Source: Sophora flavescens (Eukaryota; Streptophyta; Magnoliopsida; Fabales; Fabaceae). Taken from it: a stretch of DNA of 64,000 nucleotides. The position numbers were made by a program, and so were the translations under genes. The notes below the pieces were generated by a model. That model was not told where the DNA came from and ran no database searches. It worked only from the letters and a program-made list of their open reading frames with translations. Below, one piece after another: positions 1 to 9,846 of the stretch. Where the stretch lies: the NCBI GenBank assembly GCA_030762895.1, contig CM061067.1:47765667-47829666 (forward strand). The letters run 5' to 3'. Positions within the stretch are counted from its first letter, which is position 1; every line of letters starts with the position of its first letter.

Positions 1-107
1 TTATTAGTTATTACAGAATTATTTTTCTGCTCTCATTTTATAGGTTCTTTGATGTCCCCTTAACGACCTGGCAAAACTCTATTTTGATAATTTTGTGAAT
101 GTTTATA

Positions 108-671
108 ACGTGAAATCATCAAAATCACATTCTCCATCTACAAGACTTCTGGGTTGGATGTACCGAGACTGATAATTTGGATTAAACATGAGCAAGTTAT
201 GTTAAAATTAAAATACAGCAGTAATGTGGCACTAGAATCTAGCCTTGAACCCAAGATAATTGAAACCAGATTTATTTCCATGTTTTATCACTAGATGAAA
301 TGACTTTAATCACTTTATAACAATTGTTAGATGAATAATGATGATCAAGATGAAATAGTGTGAGGGATTTTCAAAATAATGGAAGTCCGAGACATCTACG
401 TGAAATCATCAAAATCACATTCTCCATCTACAAGACTTCTGGGTTGGATGTACCGAGACTGATAATTTGGATTAAACATGAGCAAGTTATGTTAAAATTA
501 AAATACAGCAGTAATGTGGCACTAGAATCTAGCCTTGAACCCAGATTTATTTCCATGTTTTATCACTAGATGAAATGACTTTAATCACTTTATAACAATT
601 GTTAGATGAATAATGATGATCAAGATGAAATAGTGTGAGGGATTTTCAAAATAATGGAAGTCCGAGACATC
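108..671. repeat. Tandem duplication (about 290 bp) spanning the left edge of copia element F
   Basis: Copy 1 (108-397) and copy 2 (398-671) are nearly identical. The main difference is about 15 extra bases in copy 1 near 250-264. Copy 1 ends with the first ~38 bases of the LTR of element F (TGTGAGGGATT...), and copy 2 runs into the real LTR at 634. The duplication therefore took in both flanking DNA and the LTR edge, and must postdate the insertion. The junction shows short homology (ACG). Confidence 0.9.
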
Positions 672-1201
672 AAGTTGGAAAGAGGTTGAAGGATACCAAT
701 AGGTGTGTCTTTTCACGGCTTTCAAATCTTTCCTAATAGGTGTTTTTTCATGATTAAATGTGTTCATTCATCAAGTGTACATTCATGAAAGGTTGCAATC
801 ATTCTTTCAAATACATGAAAGGTTATTTCATTCACCAAGAGGCATAAGTTGGTCTATAAATAGAACCACTTGTGCATGCAGAATGGTGTCTGAAAATTGG
901 CTAAACTTCTGCGAGCCAAATCACTTCCTTTCTTCCCTTAATGTGCAGAGAGAATTAAGGAAATTATTATTCTGCAAAATGTCATTGACGATACGCTAGG
1001 TTTAGGGTGTGCAAACCAAACCAAGGTTTTCCATTATATCCTGAAGGGGATTCGTCAGTTATACCTGTTGCATCCAATCTACGAGGAGAGATTGGTGGAG
1101 GCGAATCGAACCTAAAGCCCAATGTTCTTACATGCCTTGGAGGGTGCGCATGTCATTTGTTCTTTTCTTCTTTGTTGCAGACCATACCCCATTTTCTAAC
1201 A
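634..1201 (+). repeat. 5' LTR of element F
   Basis: It matches 4546-5115 throughout, with substitutions such as GGGATTTTCA against GGGATTTCCA. It starts with TG, ends with CA and follows the AATAG target duplication. Its first ~38 bases are repeated upstream at 358-396 by the local tandem duplication. Confidence 0.88.
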
Positions 1202-1230
1202 ATCTTTAGGTTCGATCTTCGTTTTATAAA

Positions 1231-1420
1231 AATGGTTGCAACAATGAAGGAGATGACATTTGGCATTGTCAAAGTGGAGAGGTTCGAGGGTGGAAACTCC
1301 GTTCATTGGGAGAAAGAGATGAATTATCTTTTTACAACAAGGAGAGATGAGTACTCATATGCTTCATCAAAAATATGTTTATTTATGACCATGGTGAAAG
1401 GTACACAATTTCTTTCATGA
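1231..1420 (+). pseudogene. Possible copia gag N-terminal remnant
   Basis: A short frame just inside the 5' LTR encodes about 60 residues resembling the opening of copia gag proteins: a lone short stretch of the type F-x-G-x-N followed by W-x-K-x-M at FEGGNSVHWEKEMNY. The frame ends at 1420 and no further gag is recognisable before integrase. The assignment rests only on this pattern and is weak. Confidence 0.35.
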
Positions 1421-1497
1421 CTATGTTATACTTGGTATTCTAAATTCATGTGTTTACAATGCTAAAGGCATTCTTTGTTTGTGTTAAAATTAACATG

Positions 1498-1510
1498 TGG
1501 TATTAGAGCC
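1498..1510 (+). other. Primer-binding-site-like motif, displaced
   Basis: TGGTATTAGAGCC resembles the initiator tRNA-Met primer site of plant copia elements (TGGTATCAGAGC). It sits about 295 bp inside the 5' LTR end instead of directly after it, behind the possible gag start. It is preceded by AATTAACA, which itself looks like an LTR end, so a rearrangement or a remnant of another element is possible. Confidence 0.4.
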
Positions 1511-1715
1511 TTAGATGCATGATTTAGAACAAAATCAAGTATGTGAATTTGACGAACATGAATATGTTTGGTTTTTTATGCATGCAAGTATGTTGCTCTA
1601 TTTTGATAGAATGATCTAACATATGAATGATTATATCATGTGCATGCATTAATGATTTTGATCCATACAAGACCCCACATTATCTAACAATAACTCTAGT
1701 TACTTTGAGTTTACT

Positions 1716-1930
1716 GGGTTAGTTGGCAAAACAAATGCACCTAATTCCCCACAACAAAATGGTATAGGTGAAAAGAAAATTAGGATATAAGAAGAAATGG
1801 TAAAAGCCATGGTATCTTATGTTGGTCTAGCAAAATGATATTGGGGAGAAGCCGTGTTGAAGGCTTGTTAGGTAGTAAACAGGGTTCCAAACAAAGGAAC
1901 AAGATAACTCCATATGAGCTCTGGAAAATT
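1716..1930 (+). pseudogene. Copia integrase fragment (element F)
   Basis: Translation gives the integrase core signatures PQQNG, E-K-K-x-R, YWGEAV and TPYELW in the expected order, but broken by at least three in-frame stops. This is the C-terminal half of the rve catalytic core, including the region of the third acidic residue. The first half is not recognisable. It is non-functional. Confidence 0.75.
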
Positions 1931-2390
1931 GAAAACGCATTCTCAAAATTTTCAAAGTTTAAGGTTGTAGGACAATAGTAAAAGTTCTTGAACCAAAAGA
2001 AAGAAATTAAGTGAAAGGATAATTGAATGCGTGTTCCCGGGCTATGCTAAAATTAGCAAAGCATATAGATTCATGGTTATAGAATCTAACGACTCATCCT
2101 GTCACTATAGTGATTGAGTATGAGGATGTAATATTTCAAGAAGATAGGTTTAACTCAATTTCAAGTCACAGGGATAATGTTCATAGGAATGCACATAATC
2201 CGTAAAGCTAATAAAGATACTTCGGAAGGTTCAAAACTTAGGAGAAGTCAGAGAGATAGAAAGAGAAAACGTACAGACCAAGCTTTTCATGTTCCTTGTT
2301 GAAGGAACAAGAAGGTCCATAGACAGTTATAGACCAATCTATTATCATACAGAGAAGTGAACGAGAGAAATTTGAAGAGGCAATAAAGTC

Positions 2391-3292
2391 TCAAGTTGTC
2401 ACTTTCTGGAACGAAGCTATATAAGAGGAAATAGATTCAATAATGGGGAATAAAATATGGAAATCAGTAGACCTCCCACCTAGTTCCAAACCCATAGGAT
2501 GTAAATGGATTTTCAAAAGGAAAATGAAGGTAGGTGGAACTATTGATACGTTTAAGGCAAGATTAGTTGCTAAGGGATTTACACAAAAGAGGGCATTGAC
2601 CATATATATATGCACCTATGGCAAGAATTGCTTCAATTAGAGTGCTATTGGCACTCGGGGATCCATCTATAAGTTTGTCATCCGTCAATTGGATGTGAAA
2701 ATGCCATTCCTAATTGGGGAATTAGATGAAGAGGTGTATATGACACAACAGAAGGGTTTGTGGTTAATAGTTAGGAAAAGAAATGTGTAAATTGAATGAG
2801 TTATTGTATGGAGTAGAACAAACTCCTATGCAAAGGAATTAAAAGTTTGATCAAGTTGTGCTAGCTAATGGGTATAAAATAAATGAATATGACAAGTGTA
2901 TTTATAGTAAATTCCATAATGGAAAAGGTGTCATGAGTTGTTTATTTGTTGATGATATAAATGTTGATAATATGTTAATATTTGGTACTGATCTAGATGA
3001 GGTAGCAAAAACTACGAGTTTCTTATCTATAAGTTTTAACATGAAAGGCTTAGGGGTAGCTGATGTGATTCTAGGAATTAGAATAATAAGAGATGGTAAG
3101 AATGTAGGTTTACCCCAATCTCACTATATAGAAAAGGTATTAAAGAAATTTAATCACTTTGATTGTCAACCTATCACTACACTCTATGATCATAGCATTA
3201 CTTTAGTACCAAACAAAGGTAGTCTAGTAACACAACTTGAATACTCAACAGTAATTATATTGGATATTTAATGTATGCCATGACATGTACCC
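2391..3292 (+). pseudogene. Copia reverse transcriptase remnant (element F)
   Basis: The N-terminal part at 2443-2600 shows the copia RT hallmarks KPIGCKWIFKRK and FKARLVAKGF. Frameshifts and stops follow around 2600-2850. The frame at 2858-3271 continues with the catalytic-loop region FVDDINVDNMLIFG, an altered form of the usual YVDD(M/I) motif with an apparent small insertion, and then the conserved Y-I-E-K-(V/I)-L-K-(K/R)-F segment. The frame is finally broken by an 85-bp tandem duplication. Reverse transcription capacity is lost. Confidence 0.85.
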
Positions 3293-3377
3293 ACCAAACA
3301 AAGGTAGTCTAGTAACACAAATTGAATACTCAACAGTAATTATATTGGATATTTAATGTATGCCATGACATGTACCC
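3208..3377 (+). repeat. 85-bp tandem duplication inside the RT/RNase H junction
   Basis: 3208-3292 and 3293-3377 are almost identical, with one base change visible (CAACTTGAA against CAAATTGAA). Because 85 is not a multiple of three, the duplication shifts the frame, which explains why the RT frame stops at 3271 and the RNase H frame restarts in the second copy. Confidence 0.9.
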
Positions 3378-3990
3378 AGTCAAACATTGCATATGTTGTA
3401 GGGAGACTAAGTAGGTATATAGGTAATCCAAGCAAAGACCATTGGCATGTTATCCGAAGAGTATTGAAATACTCGAGGGGGGCAATGAACTATAGTTTAA
3501 ACTATAATGATTATACTTCGGTATTAAAAGGATACACAGATGCCAATTGGATGAATTATACAGAAGACCATGCTATAACAAGCGGTTGGGTCTTAGCACT
3601 TGGTGGGGGTGTTATTTCTCGGGGATCCAAGAAACAAACTTACATTTCCAATTCAACCATAGCTGCAGAATTCATAGTATTGAAAGCAGGTAACAAATAT
3701 ATTGAATGGCTTATAAACTTTTTGTATGAGATACCAATTTTAATGGCATCAGTATCTATACAATGGGATAGTATTCAACACTATCAAGGGCAAATATCCA
3801 GGTTCATAATGGAAAGTCCAGGAACATTGGGCTGAGACATAGTTATGTCAAGGAACTAATTGCAAATGGAGTAATATCTAGGGTCTTTATTAGACGGAAA
3901 GAAATCTTGCATCATTTAACGAAAGGACTGACAAGTGATATGATGTGGAAAACATCATCAGGGATGGGACAAGCTCATATCTAAGTGATC
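3356..3990 (+). pseudogene. Copia RNase H remnant (element F)
   Basis: The frame at 3356-3835 shows the copia RNase H landmarks YTDANW (first catalytic aspartate), SKKQTYISNSTIAAE (catalytic glutamate region) and the upstream helix ending R-V-L-K-Y. After a frameshift near 3830 the tail continues with LRHSYVKELI and HHLTKGL, the normal end of copia pol. The enzyme would degrade RNA in the RNA:DNA hybrid during reverse transcription. Here it is disrupted at both ends. Confidence 0.85.
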
Positions 3991-4528
3991 ACCAATGGTG
4001 GAAACCCAACTCACACTTGAGTAGCATCAAGTCTTGAGTTCAATGTGGCCAAAGTACACTATGAAAGTGATTGCAAGTACTTGACGAATAGATACATCCC
4101 AAGGTTTAAAAGTACTTGGATACTATAAGGACAAAAGGAAAAGGGTGAGCTTTTGCTCTTAATGGACCTATAGCATATATGTGCTGAGGTGCCCAACTTA
4201 TGGGGGTGCTTTTGGTAAAGTCCACCTATATAAGAGTGAAGTGGGACCGCTTCTTAGAGTTAAAGGGCTTGACTCTGTAAGCTCTCATGAAAAGGATACA
4301 CGACACAATGCCTTACCAAATGTGTCACATTAACACGTCGTTCAATGGTACCAAGATTTCATGTGTAAGTCATGGACATTTGTTCTAATGAATATTTGGT
4401 TCAAAGCTTGTCTACCACTTTATTTGGGGATGAGTGCAACCATGACTTATTAAGCAAAGATTCAAATCCCCAAGATACCTTTGTCTGAAAGCATGCGATT
4501 TCCGGAATAATGGGATTTGGGTTTATTT

Positions 4529-4545
4529 TGAAAATGGTGGGGGAT
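4529..4545 (+). other. Polypurine tract of element F
   Basis: A purine-rich run (GAAAATGGTGGGGGAT) directly precedes the TG of the 3' LTR. This is the expected place for the primer of plus-strand synthesis. Confidence 0.7.
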
Positions 4546-5115
4546 TGTGAGGGATTTCCAAAATAATGGAAGTCCAAGACACCAAGTTGGAAAGAGGTTG
4601 AAGGACACCAATAGGTGTGTCTCTTCATGGCTTTCAAATCTTTCCTAATAGGTGTGTTTTTTCATGATTAAATGTGTTCATTCATCAAGTGTAAATTCAT
4701 GAAAGGTTGCAATCATTCTTTTAAATACATGAAGGATTATTTCATTCACTAAGAGGCATAAGTTGGTCTATAAATAAAACCACTTGTGCATGCAAAATGA
4801 TGTCTGAAAATTGGCTAAACTTCAGCAAGCCAAATCACTTCCTTTCTTCCCTTAATGCGCAGTGAGAATTAAGAAAACTATTATTCTGTAAAATGTCATT
4901 GACGATACGCTTGGTTTAGGGTGTGCAAACCAAACCAATGTTCTCCATTATATCCTGAAGATGATTCGTCGGTTATACCTGTTGCATCCAATCTACGCTG
5001 AGAGATTGGTGGGGGCAAATCGAGCCTAAAGTCTAGTATTCTTACATGTCTTGAAGGATGTGCACGTCACTTGTTCTTTTCTCCTTTGTTACATACCATA
5101 CCCCATTTTCTAACA
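4546..5115 (+). repeat. 3' LTR of element F
   Basis: It pairs with 634-1201, ends with CTAACA, and is followed at 5116-5120 by AATAG, the same five bases that precede the 5' LTR. Confidence 0.88.
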
Positions 5116-5474
5116 AATAGTATATAATAAAACACTCACGTGACATGTTCCTTTTTCGAGTCCCGCCTTGTCTTGTCATCCTTTGTCCCTCTTCTATTTC
5201 TCTTCCTATTCGTTGGGGCTGGAAATGCTGTCTTTACTTCTTGTTTCATTCTCTCTCCGCTCATATTGTGAGACCTTAATTAAAAGATGTCAATATGCTT
5301 CATCATATAATCTCTTTTGTTACTTAACAAAAATTTAATGCCAATGCTTATCTCGTTAACCATAACACAAACTTCCCCTAAGTACCCACCCAACCTTCGC
5401 CACCTCTTTGTTTTAGGTTCTGTTTGGAAAAAATAACTGATAAATTAGTTGATAGCTGAAATTTTTAGCTGATA

Positions 5475-6231
5475 CTACCTCCGGATTCAATTATAAACAA
5501 AAATAATTAATTTTATATTTATTAAGAAAATTAATTAATTTAGTTTACTTGTCTTATTTTATATTAAAAAATGAGTTATAATTACTAAACTATCCTTTAA
5601 TTTGACTTTTACGGGAATATTGGTGCATCTTGCATTATGCATGCTGAGATCATGGGCATTCTTGATGGGATCATTCTATGTTGGAACAAAGGCTACATGT
5701 GAGTGAAGTGCTATTCAGACTCGGCTAATGTGGTGAAGCTGGTGACAAGCTCCTTGAATGAGCATCACAGAGACAGTAATGTCGTGGCTGCCATTAAAAG
5801 GGTGTTGAACAAAGATTGGGATTGTGAAATGCACCATACCCTTAGAGAAGGAAATTTCGCGGTAGATGGGGAGCAAAGATGGGGAAGATGGGGAGCAAAG
5901 AGTGCAACCAACCTCATGATTCTTCAAGAAGCCCCCTCTGAGTTGGCCAGCATCCTCCTAGCGGATGCTATGGGAGTGGCGTTCATTAGACCTTAGTTGT
6001 TTTTCTTTTGGCTTTGCTTTCTTCTCTTTTGTAAAACAAAAAAAAAAACCTTTAATTATCTCGAAAATGTGTAATATTCTTAAAAAAATAAAGGGATAAT
6101 TGGTTTGATTGGTTAATTTTCTTAATTTTTGGAATACTTACATTAAATAGAGTTGAGTTTTTTGGATTTTGCTTATATTTTAGTCCAAAAAATATAGGTA
6201 CTTTTTTGTTTATAATTGAGTCAAGAGAGAG
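5475..6231. mobile_element. Stowaway-type (Tc1/mariner) MITE carrying a LINE insertion
   Basis: The left end CTACCTCCGGATTCAATT and the reverse complement of the right end (CTCTCTCTTGACTCAATT) are inverted repeats that continue into ATAAACAAAAA. This matches the plant Stowaway terminus. TA dinucleotides flank both ends (5473-5474 and 6232-6233). Without the LINE insertion at 5603-6048 the element would be about 300 bp, a normal Stowaway size. Confidence 0.8.
5603..6048 (+). pseudogene. 5'-truncated LINE-type insertion: RNase H domain, 3' UTR and poly(A)
   Basis: The reading frame encodes the C-terminal part of a plant RVT_3-type RNase H domain. HAEIMG carries the conserved glutamate, CYSDS the aspartate and LREGN the conserved C-terminal motif, and it closes with LLADAMGVAFIRP and a stop at 5994-5996. 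There is an in-frame TGA at 5700. The expected A-D-F-L-A-type segment is replaced by a local duplication (two ATGGGGAGCAAAG words, 5868-5900). A short T-rich 3' UTR and an A11 tract follow. The whole is flanked by the 9-bp direct repeat CCTTTAATT (5594-5602 and 6049-6057), which with the poly(A) indicates retroposition. It could be the tail of an L1-type LINE or a processed copy of an RNase H-like gene. Confidence 0.8.
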
Positions 6232-6930
6232 TAGCTGATAGCTGAAAAGCTAGCTGATTGAATTTGAAGTGTTTGGTAAAATTAGCGATTAAACTAGCTT
6301 ATAAATGTAAAATGACATAAAAGTATATATTTATGATAGACATGATAAGGTGTGGATTTCATTAAATGAATGGGGTAAAAGCGAGAGAAAAGTCAATAAG
6401 CTATAAGCCATATACTAAATAAATTAACTTATGAAGAAAAACTATAAGTTAATGAAATAAGCTTGTTTATCAAACGCTTCTATTTCAATCAAACAAGCTT
6501 ATAAATTAGTCAAATAAATTACAAGCTTGCTTATTGGAATTACCAAGAATAGCCTAAAACTCTGCACCCTCGTATATGCAATCCGACGAATTCCGAGGCT
6601 TAACTTATATAGAAAATGGAATACATATTGACAATGTAATGAATATATCCATTTACAAATATTAATTCGTCTCTTTAAAAATCTGGAAAATTCTTTGTGT
6701 TGAGGACAGCTAGATCACATTAAAGATGCTATGATATTTCGTTGATTATGAAAAATTAATTTATTTGAAAATTCTTAAGATAGATATAACATATAAGCCA
6801 TCATTAGGTGGGGTTAGGTGTCATAGATGCCATCCATGATGATATTATCCAATCTTATTGATTAGAAAAATTGAAAAATTTTAAATAGATAAAAGTCATT
6901 ATTATGTGAGGTATAAGTATAACCCATTTA

Positions 6931-7259
6931 GGTGGTATTTAGAAGAGCTTATTTAAATTCTTTTTGACTTATCTGATGACATAAGCTTTTATGCAGTGTA
7001 TTTGTCAGAGTTTATAAAAATAACTTATGTCATCCCATAAGGAGTTTTTGACTTATTTTCATAAGTCACTGGGAGAAGTTTATGGGATTATCATAAGAGC
7101 TTATGCACTAAACATCATCTTCGTGTTTTTCACTATTCGAATCCTCTCATGCCCCTTTCTTTTTTTTTTTTTCTTTTTTTAAGCGCTTATGGCATAAGCT
7201 CTCATACGATAAGATCTTATGTGATAAGCTTTTAATTAAGTTGTTTACCCAAACATACC
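6931..7259. mobile_element. hAT-like MITE, short copy
   Basis: The left end GGTGGTATTTAGAAGAGCTT and the reverse complement of the right end (AGGTATGTTTGGGTAAACA) are diverged inverted repeats. Inside are many CTTATG/CATAAG words, for example GACTTATCTGATGACATAAG near the left and GGCATAAGCTCTCATACGAT near the right. The same two ends recur at 11268-12128 around different internal DNA, which makes this the short member of a two-copy local family. Confidence 0.65.
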
Positions 7260-7681
7260 TTTAATATCATTTAGAGTTAACAAAATTGAATAAGACTAGA
7301 TTAAAGGAGAGGAGAGATTTTAATTAAATATTTTATTTGATTAAGAAGATGAAAGTAGAGACGAATAACCCTCCTATTGATTACTTTTATATTCTTATAA
7401 CTTTTCATGTTATATTTTATGGGAGTTTTAGTAAATATATTTTAGTTAATATATTTAAAAAATTTTAAAACCACATTTCCTCATCCTCAAAACCCCCAAT
7501 ATTGAGAGCACCAAAATTGAATAAGAAGCTATTTTGGTCCCCTTTACTCTTTAAAAATGTTGAACCAAATAAAAAAAAATTATAAAATTATATATGCTGT
7601 AATTTCTCAGTGAGCTTTAAAATTATGGCGTAGACCAACATCTCTATGCCAAATATATTTTGGTGAGCCCACATAGCAACA

Positions 7682-7772
7682 CCGACCTTAGCTCAGTTGG
7701 TAGAGCGGAGGACTGTAGTGGGTAATCCCGATAGCCATCCTTAGGTCGCTGGTTCGAATCCGGCAGGTCGGA
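7682..7772 (+). tRNA. tRNA-Tyr (GTA) with intron
   Basis: The acceptor stem (7682-7688 with 7765-7771), the D-arm (TAGCTCAGTTGGTAGAGC), the anticodon GTA at 7715-7717 and the T-arm (GGTTCGAATCC) are all present. An 18-base intron at 7719-7736 begins one base after the anticodon, the standard position in eukaryotic tRNA-Tyr genes. The mature tRNA would be 73 nt before CCA addition. A CAA-type start context (AGCAACACC) lies just upstream and a TTTT Pol III terminator follows at 7776-7779. It looks intact and charges tyrosine for cytosolic translation. Confidence 0.97.
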
Positions 7773-7837
7773 ATGTTTTCAGTTAATTTCTTTTTCTTCT
7801 TCCCTCCCAAAATTATACAGAATTAAACAATTTAGAG

Positions 7838-8546
7838 TAGGGATGTTCATCAACCGAATCGAAAATTGAAAAAACCACAATTTTTTATTGGATTGGACCG
7901 GATTTTGGATCCTATAGTGAAATTCAATCCAAACCGATCTATTATATATATATACTATTATTTTTGAAATTATAGTATTACTCATACTTAAACATTATTC
8001 TTCATACTTTTATATCCCTCATTCTCTTTAATATTTTTGTTGGAACGACATATATAAGACTATTTAGAATAAATATTAATGTCTTGAAGTTATATTTTAC
8101 TAAAAGTTTTGGTGCATAGCATATATATATTTAATTGAGTAATCATAAAAAATAGGAAAACAATTAAGTAAATTTGAAAAATAATTAGCTACAAAGATTC
8201 AAGGAAAAAAATAGGATAAGTAGGAGTAGATATAGAGAATTAATATAAAAAAACGTGTTAAAAAATATCAATAATTTTTTTCTTCTCAAACTACCAAATT
8301 AAAATGAAGATTATCTTTTATCCACTATTAAATAAGTAGAAAGGACACTTGACATTAGAAAAAAAAATAAAGTATGACAAAAATCGAATTATCCAATCCA
8401 ATCCAAACCGCATTTGATTGGATTGGATCGGATCGGATTTTTTTAAGGAAGCAAACCGATCCAATCCAAACCATACGATATTTTTATCATTAGATCAGAT
8501 GACTTTTTAGCTCAAAACCGATCCAATCCAATCGAGAATACCCCTA
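7838..8546. mobile_element. Non-autonomous hAT element (MITE) upstream of the PORR gene
   Basis: The termini TAGGGATGTTC and GAATACCCCTA form an 11-bp inverted repeat with two mismatches. They are flanked by an exact 8-bp target duplication, ATTTAGAG (7830-7837 and 8547-8554), diagnostic of hAT transposition. The subterminal regions hold several copies of the word CCGATCCAATCCAAACC or its complement, likely transposase-binding repeats. No coding capacity is seen. Its right end lies 100 bp before the start codon of the PORR gene. Confidence 0.9.
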
Positions 8547-8646
8547 ATTTAGAGTGTGCTCCTACTATGCTATTTCATCATTTTGATTTTAATCACTCTT
8601 CAAAATTGAATGCTTCTTCTTCTTCTTCTTCCTTAGCAACACCAAC

Positions 8647-9846
8647 ATGAACATCAAATCCTCCAAAACCGTAACCCAATTTTTGATTCTCAGGAACCCT
8701 AATCTCTTTTTCACCGCCCAATTCTCCACCTCCTTCCTCGTCACCAAGACCCCCAAAACCCTAAAGAAAAAACGCAAACCCAAACCCAGTCCCCGAACCA
8801 CCCTCGTCCAAACCCTACCCAACCGTAATCCTCACCTCGAACGCATCGTGGAACGCGATTCCCTCTTCAAATTCCTCATCAAATCCAAACAATACCTAAC
8901 CAACCAACCCGAACACGTTCTCCGTCTCGACGACGCCGGAAAGCTCCACCGCGAGCTCGGCTTCCCTCGCGGCCGCAAGGTCTCCCGCTCCATCACGCGC
9001 CACCCGCTCCTCTTCCAAACCTACCGCCACGTCGACGGCAAGACGTGGTTCGGGTTCACCGATCTTATGGAGGACCTCCTCGCAGAGGAGCAAAGCCTCA
9101 TGGACTCCATGGAACAGAACCGCGTCGATAAAGTTCGTAAATTGCTCATGATGTCTGCCAAAAAGCGAATACCTTTGAGCAAAATTCATCACTGTAGGAC
9201 CCTTTTCGGTATCCCTGATGATTTCAGAGACCGGGTTTTGAAATACCCGAATCACTTTAGGGTTATTGTTGAGGATGATGGAAACAGGGTTCTTGAATTG
9301 GTGAATTGGGATCCTCTGTTGGCGGTTAGTGCCCTAGAAAAAGAGTTCGTTGTTGATGAAAAAGGTGCCAAGAGGAAGTTTATGTTTCCTGTCAAGTATG
9401 GTAAGGGTTTGGATTTGGAAATTGAGGATGCTAAGAAGCTTAACTTGTTGAACACGTTACCTTTGGTGTCACCTTATTCGGATGGGTCGAAATTCGATTT
9501 GTGGACGTTGGAAGCTGAGAAGTATAGGGTTGGGGTGATTCATGAGTTCTTGAACTTGACATTGGAGAAGAGAGCTTATATACATCACCTTGTGGAGTTT
9601 AAGGAGGAGTTTAGCTTGACTAAGCATACTTATCAGATGCTTTTGAAGCAGCCCGCGGCGTTTTATTTGGCGGGGACTGAGATGAATTGGGTTGTGTTCT
9701 TGAAGGATGCTTATGATGGGAATGGTGTTTTGATTGAGAAGGATCCACAGGTGTTGTTCTATGAGAAGCTGTATAAGTATGCCCAGATGCAGGAAATGGA
9801 GCAAGGATGTTCTCATGTTGAGATGGAAAAGCAACATTTGAGTTGA
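8647..9846 (+). CDS. PORR-domain organellar RNA-binding protein (DUF860 family)
   Basis: A single-exon frame of 399 residues. The first ~55 residues are rich in Ser, Thr, Lys and Arg and nearly free of acidic residues (QFSTSFLVTKTPKTLKKKRK), as in a mitochondrial or plastid transit peptide. From about residue 62 to 385 it matches the plant organelle RNA recognition domain: RDSLFKFLIKSKQYL, FPRGRKVSRSITRHPLLF, WFGFT, PLSKI, a G-I-P-D-D-F segment, and late in the domain IHEFLNLTLEKRAYIHHL and LLKQPAAFYLAGT. Members such as WTF1 and WTF9 promote splicing of group II introns in plastids or mitochondria. Length and intronless structure fit the family. The start is the first ATG after a TC-rich leader with (TTC)n at 8611-8632. 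No TATA box is seen, and a hAT MITE ends 100 bp upstream. The exact orthologue and organelle are undecided. Confidence 0.93.
   Translation: MNIKSSKTVTQFLILRNPNLFFTAQFSTSFLVTKTPKTLKKKRKPKPSPRTTLVQTLPNRNPHLERIVERDSLFKFLIKSKQYLTNQPEHVLRLDDAGKLHRELGFPRGRKVSRSITRHPLLFQTYRHVDGKTWFGFTDLMEDLLAEEQSLMDSMEQNRVDKVRKLLMMSAKKRIPLSKIHHCRTLFGIPDDFRDRVLKYPNHFRVIVEDDGNRVLELVNWDPLLAVSALEKEFVVDEKGAKRKFMFPVKYGKGLDLEIEDAKKLNLLNTLPLVSPYSDGSKFDLWTLEAEKYRVGVIHEFLNLTLEKRAYIHHLVEFKEEFSLTKHTYQMLLKQPAAFYLAGTEMNWVVFLKDAYDGNGVLIEKDPQVLFYEKLYKYAQMQEMEQGCSHVEMEKQHLS

Larger units (their letters stand above)
634..5115 (+). mobile_element. Degenerate Ty1/copia LTR retrotransposon (element F)
   Basis: Two LTRs (634-1201 and 4546-5115) begin with TGTGAGGG and end with CTAACA. 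They are flanked by an exact 5-bp target duplication, AATAG (629-633 and 5116-5120). Between them, in the + direction, lie remnants in the copia order integrase, reverse transcriptase, RNase H, with a purine-rich tract just before the 3' LTR. Every domain carries stops and frameshifts, and most of gag and the protease are missing, so the element cannot act on its own. At about 4.5 kb it is close to the normal copia size. The LTRs differ at many visible positions, which indicates an old insertion. Confidence 0.9.
5415..6555. mobile_element. hAT-like MITE-type repeat interrupted by a Stowaway MITE
   Basis: The left end AGGTTCTGTTTGG and the reverse complement of the right end (AGGCTATTCTTGG) are similar. 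Both subterminal regions are rich in AGCT/AAGCTT-containing words typical of plant non-autonomous hAT families. The middle is occupied by the element at 5475-6231. No clean 8-bp target duplication was found, so the boundaries are tentative. Confidence 0.45.

Noticed and set aside
5475..6231. Reading the RNase H-like fragment as gene capture by the MITE (Pack-MITE)
   Set aside because: The poly(A) and the 9-bp direct repeat CCTTTAATT around 5603-6048 show it was retroposed into the MITE.
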